A stretch of 64,000 bases of DNA, from assembly GCA_910585965.1 (NCBI GenBank), contig CAJUHH010000001.1, positions 62,001 through 126,000 on the forward strand. The letters are read 5' to 3'. How positions within the stretch are numbered: the stretch's first letter is position 1; every line of letters begins with the position of its first letter. Source of the DNA: an uncultured Lachnospiraceae bacterium. Lineage in GTDB: Bacteria > Bacillota > Clostridia > Lachnospirales > Lachnospiraceae. Shown here in pieces: positions 35,198 to 44,139 of this stretch. Both the position numbers and the translations under genes were made by a program. The notes beneath the pieces are model-generated. The model was not told where the DNA came from, ran no database searches, and saw nothing but the letters and a program-made list of their open reading frames with translations.

Positions 35198-36298
35198 ATG
35201 AACAAAGACTTTCACTTTGAAGGAACTTACTGCGCCGCAAGAATCGCCGGCTTCCAGCATGACGACGCGGAAAAAATCGCGTGGGCGGCGCAGATGGTGG
35301 ATGACTGTACCGAAGATCTTTTAAAACAGACAGGCATATCCGGCGTATACCAGAATACTGTTATTACGTGTGAAACATTCGGCGATTCCATTATGGATGA
35401 TATAAAATATGGGGAATACTCGCCGAAAACCAATGCCGCGCTTCAGAAAATACGCAGCATCTGGATGCCTTTTCACTTCCTTCCCGGAAATTTCAGTCCG
35501 AACCACAGGCAGATATATGCCGGGGAGCAGCAATGGAAGGGCTTCTCTTTCGATGACGATATCGATGGAAATGATTTTCAATGCCTCTGTCTGCACAACA
35601 GCGACCTTGCCAGGGAAATGATCGACGATACAATCTCCTGCTATGCCGTACCGCCCGGCCAGTATACGCCTGATTTATTGCTTTATCTGATCGGCATCCG
35701 CATGCATGTGCTGGCAGATACCTGGGCGCACGAATTTTTTATCGGTACGCCCAATTACTGGATCAATGACATCAGCGGTCTGAAAGTAGAAAATCCCGAT
35801 GTCGCGGAATACGGCAAAATACGCACTTTCCCTAATGTTACTTTCCATTCCATGTCCTATCACGGCCACGGACGGATCGGACATCTGCCCGACCTTGGAT
35901 ATCTTTCCTACCAATATATACCCCGCTGGCTGGGATCGCCTGTCATAAAAAACAACACGGTCATCTTCGCCCGCGCTTTCTGCCAGATGGTCGATGCCCT
36001 GCGGGCAATACAGACCAACCAGCCTTTCCGCCAGAGGGAATACTGCACCGATACGGAAATCCGCAGCTGCCTCGGACCATATTGCGATACGGTATGCGAC
36101 CTGCTCTCCCGCAAGAAAACCGATGCTGATGAAAATGACTGGAGCAGCCTGATCCGCCTGTTCCCTGCGGCAAGCCTTCCCGTATATGATGCGTCAAATA
36201 CGGTTTCCCAGAAAATGCTCCTCTTCCAGACAGCCGCCTGCCGCCATCGGGACATGGTATGCAGCAGGCTGCACGGCAGCAGCATCGCTGGCTTTTAA
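35198..36298 (+). CDS. DUF6765-family protein
   Basis: This 366-residue protein matches the DUF6765 pattern: it begins MNKDFHFEGTYCAARIAGF, has AAQMVDDCTED, WMPFHFLPGNF and the metal-ligand-like IRMHVLADTWAHEFF, plus later His-rich SYHGHGRIGHLPD. The His/Asp arrangement recalls zinc-dependent phospholipase C/S1 nuclease folds, but family function is not established. TGGAGG six bases before the ATG fixes the start. It is transcribed away from the LytTR cluster and shares its control region, so it may belong to the same regulon. Confidence 0.75.
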   Translation: MNKDFHFEGTYCAARIAGFQHDDAEKIAWAAQMVDDCTEDLLKQTGISGVYQNTVITCETFGDSIMDDIKYGEYSPKTNAALQKIRSIWMPFHFLPGNFSPNHRQIYAGEQQWKGFSFDDDIDGNDFQCLCLHNSDLAREMIDDTISCYAVPPGQYTPDLLLYLIGIRMHVLADTWAHEFFIGTPNYWINDISGLKVENPDVAEYGKIRTFPNVTFHSMSYHGHGRIGHLPDLGYLSYQYIPRWLGSPVIKNNTVIFARAFCQMVDALRAIQTNQPFRQREYCTDTEIRSCLGPYCDTVCDLLSRKKTDADENDWSSLIRLFPAASLPVYDASNTVSQKMLLFQTAACRHRDMVCSRLHGSSIAGF

Positions 36299-36339
36299 AA
36301 TTTTTATATTTCTTGCATCTCACAAACAAAAAAACGAAA

Positions 36340-36377
36340 ACAGCCGAAAGCCCTTAGAAACAAAGGCTTTCGGCTGT
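36340..36377. terminator. Bidirectional-looking terminator hairpin
   Basis: ACAGCCGAAAGCC and GGCTTTCGGCTGT form a 13-bp perfect stem with a 12-base loop. On the minus strand it is followed by TTTTCGTTTTTTT, a good tail for genes ending at 36562. On the plus strand it follows the DUF6765 gene with a weaker tail. Confidence 0.75.
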
Positions 36378-36409
36378 TATCACCCATATTATTTTTCAGG
36401 GAGTTCCTT

Positions 36410-36553
36410 ATGAATTTTTTCCCATTTTCCGCGCTAAACGTTGCGCTAATAACTATTATAACAATAGGTATTGCACTCATATTATGGTGCATCAATATAA
36501 CCATGAGTTTATTGCTGCAGTTTGTATGTCTGCTTTTGAATCGCGGGCGGTAG
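36410..36553 (+). CDS. Small hydrophobic membrane peptide, 47 residues
   Basis: AGGGAG lies six bases before this ATG. The peptide (begins MNFFPFSALNVALITIITIG, ends NRGR) is one long membrane helix with a basic tail, the build of type I toxin peptides and of small membrane regulators. It lies between a strong hairpin and the convergent arsC-like gene. No antisense RNA was identified. It is a small ORF supported only by its ribosome site and composition. Confidence 0.45.
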   Translation: MNFFPFSALNVALITIITIGIALILWCINITMSLLLQFVCLLLNRGR

Positions 36554-36561
36554 GAGCGACA

Positions 36562-36918
36562 TCATCTGGCTTTTATTTTTTCCTCCCATTCCCCTTCCCG
36601 GAAACCAACCAACACCATTCCGCCGTCCACAACAAGCGGTCGTTTGACAAGCATTCCATTCGAAGCAAGCAGCTTAAGCTGGTCTTCCTCGTCCATGGCC
36701 GGAATCTTGTCCTTCAGCTGCATCTCCTTGTATACCAGGCCGCTTGTATTAAAAAATTTTTTAAGCGGCAGGCCGCTTTTCCCATACCATTCCTTTAGCT
36801 CATCGTAAGAAGGGTTATCTTCCGCGATATGGCGGTCTGTATATGTAATTTGATGCGCATCCAGCCATTTTTTTGCCTTCTGGCACGTTGAGCATTTCGG
36901 GTATTCTAACAATAACAT
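36562..36918 (-). CDS. ArsC/Spx-family thioredoxin-fold protein
   Basis: This 118-residue cytoplasmic protein begins MLLLEYPKCSTCQKAKKWLD with a CxxC redox pair and has the family C-terminal pattern LASNGMLVKRPLVVDGGMVL then VGFREGEWE. The RxP motif (KRP) and overall length fit the ArsC/YffB/Spx group. The CxxC and lack of an RNA polymerase-binding context make a YusI/MgsR-like or arsenate-reductase-like role equally possible. No ars genes are near. Confidence 0.85.
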   Translation of the reverse strand: MLLLEYPKCSTCQKAKKWLDAHQITYTDRHIAEDNPSYDELKEWYGKSGLPLKKFFNTSGLVYKEMQLKDKIPAMDEEDQLKLLASNGMLVKRPLVVDGGMVLVGFREGEWEEKIKAR

Positions 36919-36942
36919 ATCGATCCTCCTTTTGATTATATT

Positions 36943-37925
36943 TTAAAAATAACTATCCCCGGACTCCCCTTCCTTTTCATCCGCAAAACCACCGACTAGC
37001 AGCCGGCCTTTCTCATCTTTTAAATAAAGCTGCCCCATTCCCCATCCTATGCCATCTCCACAAAAAAAGGCACAGTCCGAACACATATTTGCCCATACAT
37101 GCGAATTCCTCACTTTACCATCTACCATATACTTTTCCTTCGCCAGCGAACATTTACATAGATCGCATTCCGATGGCGGATCCACATAATATTGATTCCA
37201 TACCTTCTTATTTCTTGTATAGAATACTCCATGCTTTCTAAGAAATCGTTAATTTTTGCAGGATATCCAATTTCATAAAAATCCTTATAAAAAGACGGAT
37301 CCAGCCCCACCACTAATTCATGAAGATAATGGAGTTCTTCCTCCTCCCCCATATCTCCAATTACTTCCTGTGCTTCCTCATATTGGCCTTTATCCGCAGA
37401 TAATATGGATAAACATTTTTCTTTTGATAAAGTTTGCATTGCAAAATATGCAACAAATTCATATGTCGGCAATTTCACATCCTTATTCGCCGGCATTCCG
37501 CTCAAAGCCGCCATTTGTAAAATTTCCTCTTTCATTTGTGCTTCTTTCTTTGAAATGATCGGATGATCCAGCTGGATTACTACAATAATAAAATCATCAA
37601 TGCCTTTTACTTTACATGAGCGTTCCATGGATTGAATGCCTTTCTGCAAAGTATCTTTATTTATATACCAGCACATATCATGCCAGGGGGCGATAAACCG
37701 ACCATTTGTTATAGGCAGAACGTGTATCGCCTCCCGGGCAGACGCATCGCTCTTTTTCAGTTCAATAATCACGTGATTCCCTTTGCTGTCTCTTGCATAT
37801 AAATCAATGAAACCCTTTGTTCCTAAGGAATTCGGTATGTATTGTTCCTTTTTTAACAGCACCAGACCCTTTTCCAAGATTTCAATGTCAGCTGCGATAA
37901 TATCCCTTAATTCCGCTTCCTTCAA
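36943..37925 (-). pseudogene. NucS/DUF91-like endonuclease, frameshifted near its C-terminal zinc ribbon
   Basis: The first 253 residues (37925 to about 37210) show a PD-(D/E)xK nuclease core: GTKGFIDLYARDSKGNHVII followed by ELKK. A frameshift at about 37203-37210 then moves the frame. The second frame, down to 36943, continues VWNQYYVDPPSECDLCKCSL and has two CxxC pairs (CDLCKC, CSDC) of a zinc ribbon. One added A in AAGAAGG joins them perfectly, so this is one gene of about 327 residues. It would cut DNA, perhaps in repair or defence. Whether the frameshift is real or a consensus error cannot be told. Confidence 0.75.
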
Positions 37926-38053
37926 TTAGCGCTCCCCTTTCCATGTGAATATTCTTCTTCTGCTTTTATCCATTCCTATTGTACCATTGATTGCCACGTC
38001 TGTCATGCGTAACTTCCAATTCTGACACTGCATACATTTCTTTTCAAACCTGT

Positions 38054-38103
38054 TAAAAATAGAAAGGTGCAAAGCCTCTCTTGATCATGGCCATGCACCT
38101 TTC
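38054..38103 (-). terminator. Terminator of the surface protein-sortase operon
   Basis: GAAAGGTGCA and TGCACCTTTC form a perfect 10-bp stem. On the minus strand it is followed by TATTTTTAAC, 20 bases after the sortase stop. Confidence 0.8.
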
Positions 38104-38124
38104 CATTTATTTCTTTTTCATCAT

Positions 38125-39012
38125 TTATTGTTCTATCGGCAGTGCTTTTGCCAGCACTTCCACCAACTGCATTTCTTCTGCTAACATTTCTACCGTTGGC
38201 ACTTCCCCTGTCGCCGTTTCTGCCGTCAGTACCTCCTCCGTCAATACCGCTTCCACCAGAAGCCTCCGCTCTTCCCTGTCGGCATAGCAAGTGGATAACA
38301 CAAGTATTTTAGATCCTTCCTGCGGCCTCGTTTCCTCCCGGAAATTCCCCTGGCATTTCTCCACATCCGCCAAATGTCTCTGTACCTCTGCGCTTTCCGT
38401 AAAATCATATTCATAAGGCAATAGCGCATCGGAAAAATCGACAGCGGCAAAAATTTCATAAGTAAGTATTTCCTCCGGCGTATAAACAATTACCTGGCTG
38501 TTTTCGGCAAAAAAGTCTTTATCCGCAAAATCATGCAGATCGCTGAACATTCCCCCTTTTTTTAGATTGTGTCCGTATAAAACCGTAACGGAATCCGTGA
38601 AATCCCGGCGGTTAACGGGCTGGGAATAAATGACCCCCGGAAATCCTTCCGACAAATCCACCTGATGGTCCAGGTAGTAATTGTCATAAGGATCCTTGGC
38701 ATCCCTTTTTTGCAGAACCGGATAATCGATTCCCGTTCCTGGGATGGTGATCCACGCATAAATGTCCGGATTCTGCGCCTTTAATTGCTCGAAATCAACT
38801 TTTGTTCCGCCGGGTTCATCCGTCGATGGATTCGCACCGGCCTCCGAAGCCTGCGACAAATCCTCCCTATTCGCGTCGGCCTCTGAAATACCAATATTTT
38901 CTGTATTTTCTGTTCCCTCAGTCCTCCCTCCACGAAGGCCGGCACATATAATCACTGCACCAAAAGCAATAATGGCAAGGATGGACAGTATTTGTTTTTT
39001 TCCAAATTTCAT
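38125..39012 (-). CDS. Class B sortase
   Basis: This 295-residue membrane transpeptidase links surface proteins to the wall. An N-terminal helix (KQILSILAIIAFGAVIICAG) is followed by an acidic linker and the sortase domain: AWITIPGTGIDYPVLQKRD, catalytic His in VLYGHNLKKGG, catalytic Cys in LVLSTCYADREE and Arg in RRLLV. It ends in an unusual Glu/Val/Thr-rich tail of about 40 residues (EVLTAETATGEVPTVEMLAE). GGGAGA supports ATG 39012, four bases after the stop of the surface protein gene, its likely substrate. Confidence 0.9.
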   Translation of the reverse strand: MKFGKKQILSILAIIAFGAVIICAGLRGGRTEGTENTENIGISEADANREDLSQASEAGANPSTDEPGGTKVDFEQLKAQNPDIYAWITIPGTGIDYPVLQKRDAKDPYDNYYLDHQVDLSEGFPGVIYSQPVNRRDFTDSVTVLYGHNLKKGGMFSDLHDFADKDFFAENSQVIVYTPEEILTYEIFAAVDFSDALLPYEYDFTESAEVQRHLADVEKCQGNFREETRPQEGSKILVLSTCYADREERRLLVEAVLTEEVLTAETATGEVPTVEMLAEEMQLVEVLAKALPIEQ

Positions 39013-39016
39013 CCTA

Positions 39017-42000
39017 TTATTCTCCCGTTTTCGGACTCTTTGGTTTGCCGGAATCATTATCCTTTTCCACGTCAACACTAGGAACGATATCGCTTTCCGC
39101 TTTCGCAATGGAAACTATTTCCTCGCTGCCGCTGTCCTGGCCGCTATGGGATGTACTATTCCCGCTTTCCTCTTTATTTCCTTCGTCCGTTTCATTCCCG
39201 CTGTCCGTCAGTTCTTTATCAATAATCACCACATACTCGGATGCATGGGAGAAGGACAAGCTAATATTGCCGTCCGCCCCGATTTCCCCGGCATTCTGAA
39301 ATACCAGCTTTCCGGCGCTGTCATAATAGTATAAGTTCCCCGTACAGCCGCTGTTTTCACTGCCAAGGTTCACGGTAAGGTCTGCCTGGAAGCCAAACTC
39401 CCCATCGTAGATCAGCTTAATCTGGGTGGCTGGTTTTCCGTCCGCAAGATCCTCCACAACAGTCGAGGGGATATCATCCGCGCCAACAATCACTTCCAGG
39501 TCAATGTCCTTCAGATCGCTGGCCACTACCTTATCTCCGCCAATGGACCAGCTATAGTCCCCCATATCAAGGACGATATTGACTTCCTTCCCCTTAATCG
39601 CTTCTAAAACTTCTTTTGGCACTACCGTAGCTTTCTTCATATCAACACGAAGCGTTTCCCCGCTTCCGCTCTGCTCTATGTCCGCTACGATTTTCTCAAT
39701 TTCTTCCCCGGAAAGCTTTCCGCCTGACGGCTCTTCCGTCGTTCCGTCCTTCCGCTTTGCGTCAGCCAGGAGAAATTCCTTGTCTTCGCTGATCACCACG
39801 GTTTCTCCCATGCCATAGCCTTCCCAGACAATATCCATATACTCCTTATTCTCTACGGGCAGCATGTAGCTGGAACCTTTGTCCACAACCACATACTCGC
39901 AAGCGTCCTTCGGGTATTTCAAAATAACCGTGCAGTTCGCGTACTGTGCCTGAAGGCTCATTTTTTTATACCCTGCAATATCCGTGCCTCCCGCTGATCT
40001 CGCCCAATCCGACAGCACAAGGCCTTCCAGATGATGCAATGCCTCCAGTTCTTCTTTCACCTTCACCAAAGTATCATTATACGAAAGATTTTCTCCTTCC
40101 AGCGCCATCAGACTGCTGCCCGAAGCAAGTTTCCCGTCTTCCCCACGGTAGGTATAAGACACTTCTGCCGTGGTTCTACCTTTGTATGCGGCTATAATAT
40201 TCAAATTAGTCATTTCATGGAACAGCGTTTCTTCCCCGTTTATTCCTGGCAGGATCCACTTTTCAAACACAAGCCCCTCCGGCGCTTTCGGCTGCTCCAG
40301 AACTGCCAGCGCATCATTCATAGTGGTTCCTTTTTCATATGCTTTGGAAACAACCCTCGAAACTTCCTTTCCATTTTCATCAAGGTATTTCATACTCCAT
40401 GCAACCACGCAGTCATTATACTTTGCCTCTACGCCAACGTAGCCCAGGTCCTCCACGATTGCCGTTTCATCCCGGGAACCGTCCAGCTGGTATCCAGTCA
40501 GAAGGTCTTGATCTACATCTGCCGGAGGCACAAAAGAAGCCAGCATTTCTCCGTAAGTCGCCCCCTTATCGACGAACTGCGGCACGATTGCCATTTTCAT
40601 TCCTTCCTCTTTGCTCACATAGGTCAGAACTACATTGACGCAGCTTTTGTCGTAAACGGCACGGAAACTATAACATGGATTTGTAGAGTTTGCAAAAAAG
40701 AGTTCCGTATCCCCGTCGATTTCCCTGCCGGAGCTTTCATCCTGGAATTTCACGCCTACCCCTTCTGCGGGCAGCGGAGGACATACCCCGATTCCTTCCA
40801 GGGAATCCCTTCTTCCCACTTTCATTGTCTTGCCCGATATGTATGTGCCATAGCTATAACTGCCATCTTCCTGACGCATCAAGCCATAAACGGTGAAAGT
40901 GGCATCTTGCACGTCTTCCCGGTAGGTCTTGTCCGTTTCTACCCGGTAATACCATGGGCAGGTATCGCGCCAGTCCGGTTTGAAATTGGATAAGTAAGTA
41001 TAATTTCCTCTATTGTCCCTGACTTGCACGTCGGTAAGCATCCATTCACATGGATATGTATTATCCGTTATGGAAATGGTTCCCTTATACTCTTTTGTGT
41101 CCGCGTTATATCTTAAGTAAACACGATTGGAACTGGATACATTCGTTACTTGCGGATAAAAATCAGCATATGCCGTATCATAAGGATTTTCCTCATCCAC
41201 TTTTATAGTTATGGTGACGGTATCGCCCGGATAAACCCATTCTCCATTTTTATCAATGGTAATGCTTTCAATCACAGGAGATTTTGTATCAACATTGGCT
41301 GGACGATACCCATCCGGGTCTACCGTATAGTACCATGGACGGGTTGTATTCCAATCTGCCTGGAAATCCGACAGGGACGTGCTGTTTCCATTCACATCCG
41401 ACAAGCTCAAATAGTCAAGTTCCCATTTAGTAGGATAAGTACTGCTTGTAATATTAATACTCCCTGTATATTCCATGGTATCTTTATCTAAATACAGATA
41501 AGTGTAATTATACGATCCCCCAGCCTGCGGGTAAAACCTTATTCGCATTGAACTATTGGGATTTTTTTCCTTTACCTTCACCTTAATCGTTACTTTTTCC
41601 CCGGCCTTTACCATTTGTCCGTTTTTATCAATGGTAATGCTTTCGATTATAGGTTTTTCTGCATCATAATCGTCATTGGACACTGTAAACTTTAAATCTT
41701 TATTCGGTTCCAGTGTGTTCGGATAAAAATAATAGGATTGATTCCATATATATGTATAAATACGATCCAATGTCCATTCCGCAGGATAAGTACCATCTTT
41801 AATCGTATAAGTACCTGTTAATGTCTTGGTTTCTGCATTATACTTCATATATATGTTATCTGAATGTGATGAACTGCTATTCACTGTTTTCAGATATAAA
41901 TATACAGTATTTGTCGGCTCCATACCTTCGCATTCCACATGCGCCGTATATGTCACTGTATCTCCTACCCGCAGTTTCCCATCTGCACCAGAAGGATTTT

Positions 42001-42619
42001 TCTGTATTTGAAAGTCAGAAAGCGACAATGTCCTGGTATTATTGACTGTAAATGTATAAAGATACTGTCCATTTTCCGTAACAGGCCACTCTACATAATT
42101 GTTCGTCTCGTCTTCTACATAAACCTGGGAAATATAGTAATCTCCCTCATATCCTGTAAATCTGCTGCAAGGCAGCGTTCCTGTATACAGATTTCCTTCC
42201 CCCTTTTGCAAAGTCACCTGCTGCGTATTGCTGGAGCCGCTTTTCCTTACAATTTTTACACGAACAGTCCTGATATCACGGTCCGCATCATAAGCCGACA
42301 TATTAAAATGAAGCGTGTTATCTTTAGTCAATGTCTGCCCGTTTTCCTCAAATTCAAAGCTCTCGATCACTGGCTGGTTGACATCATAAGACATCGGCAT
42401 AATCAGGGAATCGCCCATTTCCTCTGTCGGCAAAATATTAGCAGAAACCGTAGTTTCCGGCATTTCCCCCTGTGTTGCATTTTCTTTTTCCTGTTGCGTC
42501 TTACTTTTCACTTCACGGTCAATTCCTTCTGCCGCCGTACCCTGCATTGGAAATACCGTCGCCGCTATGATGGACGCTGTCAGCAAAATGCCTAACAATT
42601 TTCTTCCGGACTTTTTCAT
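39017..42619 (-). CDS. Large Ig-repeat surface protein ending in SPKTGE
   Basis: This 1,200-residue secreted protein begins MKKSGRKLLGILLTASIIAA, a clear signal peptide. Four Ig-like repeats of about 110 residues follow (each with a version of PVIESITIDKNG..V..GD.VTI). Next are MucBP-like segments (for example YLDENGKEVSRVVSKAYEKG) and an Ala/Asp-rich domain. The C-terminus is SGKPKSPKTGE and stop. SPxTG is the type of motif used by some class B sortases, but the hydrophobic tail and basic end are missing. AAAGGAGG supports the start. It is co-transcribed with the sortase. Confidence 0.82.
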   Translation of the reverse strand: MKKSGRKLLGILLTASIIAATVFPMQGTAAEGIDREVKSKTQQEKENATQGEMPETTVSANILPTEEMGDSLIMPMSYDVNQPVIESFEFEENGQTLTKDNTLHFNMSAYDADRDIRTVRVKIVRKSGSSNTQQVTLQKGEGNLYTGTLPCSRFTGYEGDYYISQVYVEDETNNYVEWPVTENGQYLYTFTVNNTRTLSLSDFQIQKNPSGADGKLRVGDTVTYTAHVECEGMEPTNTVYLYLKTVNSSSSHSDNIYMKYNAETKTLTGTYTIKDGTYPAEWTLDRIYTYIWNQSYYFYPNTLEPNKDLKFTVSNDDYDAEKPIIESITIDKNGQMVKAGEKVTIKVKVKEKNPNSSMRIRFYPQAGGSYNYTYLYLDKDTMEYTGSINITSSTYPTKWELDYLSLSDVNGNSTSLSDFQADWNTTRPWYYTVDPDGYRPANVDTKSPVIESITIDKNGEWVYPGDTVTITIKVDEENPYDTAYADFYPQVTNVSSSNRVYLRYNADTKEYKGTISITDNTYPCEWMLTDVQVRDNRGNYTYLSNFKPDWRDTCPWYYRVETDKTYREDVQDATFTVYGLMRQEDGSYSYGTYISGKTMKVGRRDSLEGIGVCPPLPAEGVGVKFQDESSGREIDGDTELFFANSTNPCYSFRAVYDKSCVNVVLTYVSKEEGMKMAIVPQFVDKGATYGEMLASFVPPADVDQDLLTGYQLDGSRDETAIVEDLGYVGVEAKYNDCVVAWSMKYLDENGKEVSRVVSKAYEKGTTMNDALAVLEQPKAPEGLVFEKWILPGINGEETLFHEMTNLNIIAAYKGRTTAEVSYTYRGEDGKLASGSSLMALEGENLSYNDTLVKVKEELEALHHLEGLVLSDWARSAGGTDIAGYKKMSLQAQYANCTVILKYPKDACEYVVVDKGSSYMLPVENKEYMDIVWEGYGMGETVVISEDKEFLLADAKRKDGTTEEPSGGKLSGEEIEKIVADIEQSGSGETLRVDMKKATVVPKEVLEAIKGKEVNIVLDMGDYSWSIGGDKVVASDLKDIDLEVIVGADDIPSTVVEDLADGKPATQIKLIYDGEFGFQADLTVNLGSENSGCTGNLYYYDSAGKLVFQNAGEIGADGNISLSFSHASEYVVIIDKELTDSGNETDEGNKEESGNSTSHSGQDSGSEEIVSIAKAESDIVPSVDVEKDNDSGKPKSPKTGE

Positions 42620-42702
42620 CCTTGATACCTCCTTTGTAAAATACATCATTTGAAATTGAGCAGGGAAAACCTCCCTGTCTGCCGCGCAGGAAACATATTA
42701 TT

Positions 42703-42816
42703 TCAACAGCAAATCTTTCCATATGCTCCTATGCGCATGCTATCATACGATTGCCCAAATAGCATAAAAAAGGAAACAAATGCGGATAGCCCCCACGTGT
42801 TTCCAATAAGATCCAT
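42703..42816 (-). CDS. Possible 37-residue leader peptide of the surface-protein operon
   Basis: An ATG with AAAGGGGGAAGA directly upstream opens a 37-residue frame (MDLIGNTWGLSAFVSFFMLF and a Cys-Cys end). It lies in the 240-base leader between the putative promoter and the surface protein. A short hairpin (CAGGGA / TCCCTG) lies between it and the next ribosome site. The rest of this interval shows nothing else. Real translation is uncertain. Confidence 0.35.
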   Translation of the reverse strand: MDLIGNTWGLSAFVSFFMLFGQSYDSMRIGAYGKICC

Positions 42817-42858
42817 TCTTCCCCCTTTCTGTTTGGAATAATATGCTCATATGCTACG

Positions 42859-42867
42859 ATTATACAT
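42859..42867 (-). promoter_or_regulatory. Possible extended -10 promoter of the surface-protein operon
   Basis: The minus strand has a TG dinucleotide directly before a perfect TATAAT (42864-42859). The -35 region is weak. Confidence 0.45.
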
Positions 42868-42961
42868 TCTTTTTTCAGAAATAGAAAGTATTTCTAAATA
42901 TTTTTTTGTTATTTTATTTTTATTTTATAAAATAATTTTATCCTAATTTTTTCTTTGCTTT

Positions 42962-43876
42962 CTACAATCCTAGAACATCGGAAATTACCGAAATAATATT
43001 ACCAACCTCATTCGTCACTTTATATGCGCCTAATCGCAGAGCCTCCTCCCCATATCGTTCTATTGCCCTGCGGCTTGAATAAACGATAATCGGTACTTCA
43101 CAATCCAATGACTGAAGTTCTTTCAGAAGCGATAATCCTGCGTCTCTTTCATCCCCTCTTCCCATATCTGTGATAACCAAATCATATAATTTCTTTTTAA
43201 AAAACGCCAGTCCCTGCCTTGTTGTGAGCGCGATATCAAATTGAATGCCTTTATCTTGAAATAAATTCACTACTGATTGATTATTGGTCGGATAATCATC
43301 CACCCACAATATTCTGTTTCTTTTGACTTTGCTTTTTTCTGCTATATCCATGTCTCTTGGAACTTCATCCACAAGCCTCCATATTAATTTCTCCATCTCT
43401 TCCAGTTTTTTCTCAACCTTGTTATATGCTCTGCTGTTTAAAATACTGATTACCGGGCTGTCACAAACGCTGTCATCCAGCTTGTCCAAATATCCCTCTA
43501 TCGCCTTTTCCATATACTGCTCCAGGCCAATGGAATCTTTATAAAAAATGATTCCAAAGTCGCTGATATCAAACGGTACTTTCTGCCCCTCCTGCAAAAG
43601 CATTATAGTGCCTGCCCTTAACGTGTGCCTTATTCCCAGTTCATACCATACATTCGAATTAAAATCTGTTAATACAGCGATCACAAGATCACTATTTTCT
43701 ATATTTTCTATAATATTTGAAAATAATTTATATGGTCCAACCTCTGACCGTGTACATAAATAGCCCTTTTCCTCCATAATCTTTTTGATTATGCCAAAAA
43801 AAGTCGTCCAATACTCCTCATCATGTTTATCCGCTGTTTTTGAAAATGGCATAATTACAAAGCATTTCTTGCCCAT
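42962..43876 (-). CDS. Deoxyribosyltransferase-like/receiver-domain fusion
   Basis: This is a 304-residue cytoplasmic protein. Residues 1-125 have a Rossmann-type domain of the nucleoside 2-deoxyribosyltransferase/TIR-like group: KCFVIMPFSKT, then NIENSDLVIAVLTDFNSNVW followed by YELGIRHTLR. After a helical linker, residues 185-304 are a response-regulator receiver: RILWVDDYP, phospho-acceptor Asp in LVITDMGRGDERDAG, VPIIVYSS. The DNA is AT-rich. AGGAGG six bases before the ATG sets the start. N-terminal domains of this kind occur in nucleotide-based stress and phage-defence proteins; fusion to a receiver suggests control by phosphorylation. Function is inferred. Confidence 0.72.
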   Translation of the reverse strand: MGKKCFVIMPFSKTADKHDEEYWTTFFGIIKKIMEEKGYLCTRSEVGPYKLFSNIIENIENSDLVIAVLTDFNSNVWYELGIRHTLRAGTIMLLQEGQKVPFDISDFGIIFYKDSIGLEQYMEKAIEGYLDKLDDSVCDSPVISILNSRAYNKVEKKLEEMEKLIWRLVDEVPRDMDIAEKSKVKRNRILWVDDYPTNNQSVVNLFQDKGIQFDIALTTRQGLAFFKKKLYDLVITDMGRGDERDAGLSLLKELQSLDCEVPIIVYSSRRAIERYGEEALRLGAYKVTNEVGNIISVISDVLGL

Positions 43877-44069
43877 CCTTATCCTCCTATATCTTCCAGT
43901 TTTACAATTCCTGAATATTCCCTTCCTAATTTTATCTTGCAAAAGTATTATACGTTTTATTTTTTATAATTATATCATAACTTTGTATTATGCAATAAAA
44001 CAAATTGTATTTTTTATTAGCAATTATGGACAAACCATTGAACCGTACCGAGGACAGAATAGCGCTATA

Positions 44070-44103
44070 AAGAAAACCTCCAAATCTTTATCAGACTTGG
44101 AGG
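44070..44103 (-). terminator. Terminator of the 44140-45084 gene
   Basis: CCTCCAA and TTGGAGG pair around a 13-base loop. The minus strand continues TTTTCTTT. Confidence 0.75.
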
Positions 44104-44139
44104 CTTGATTCCAACCATTTTATTTTACCTATTCTTCAT

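Noticed and set aside
40031..40993. Plus-strand open frame inside the Ig-repeat surface protein
   Set aside because: Antisense to a gene with clear domains and signal peptide; no start signals.
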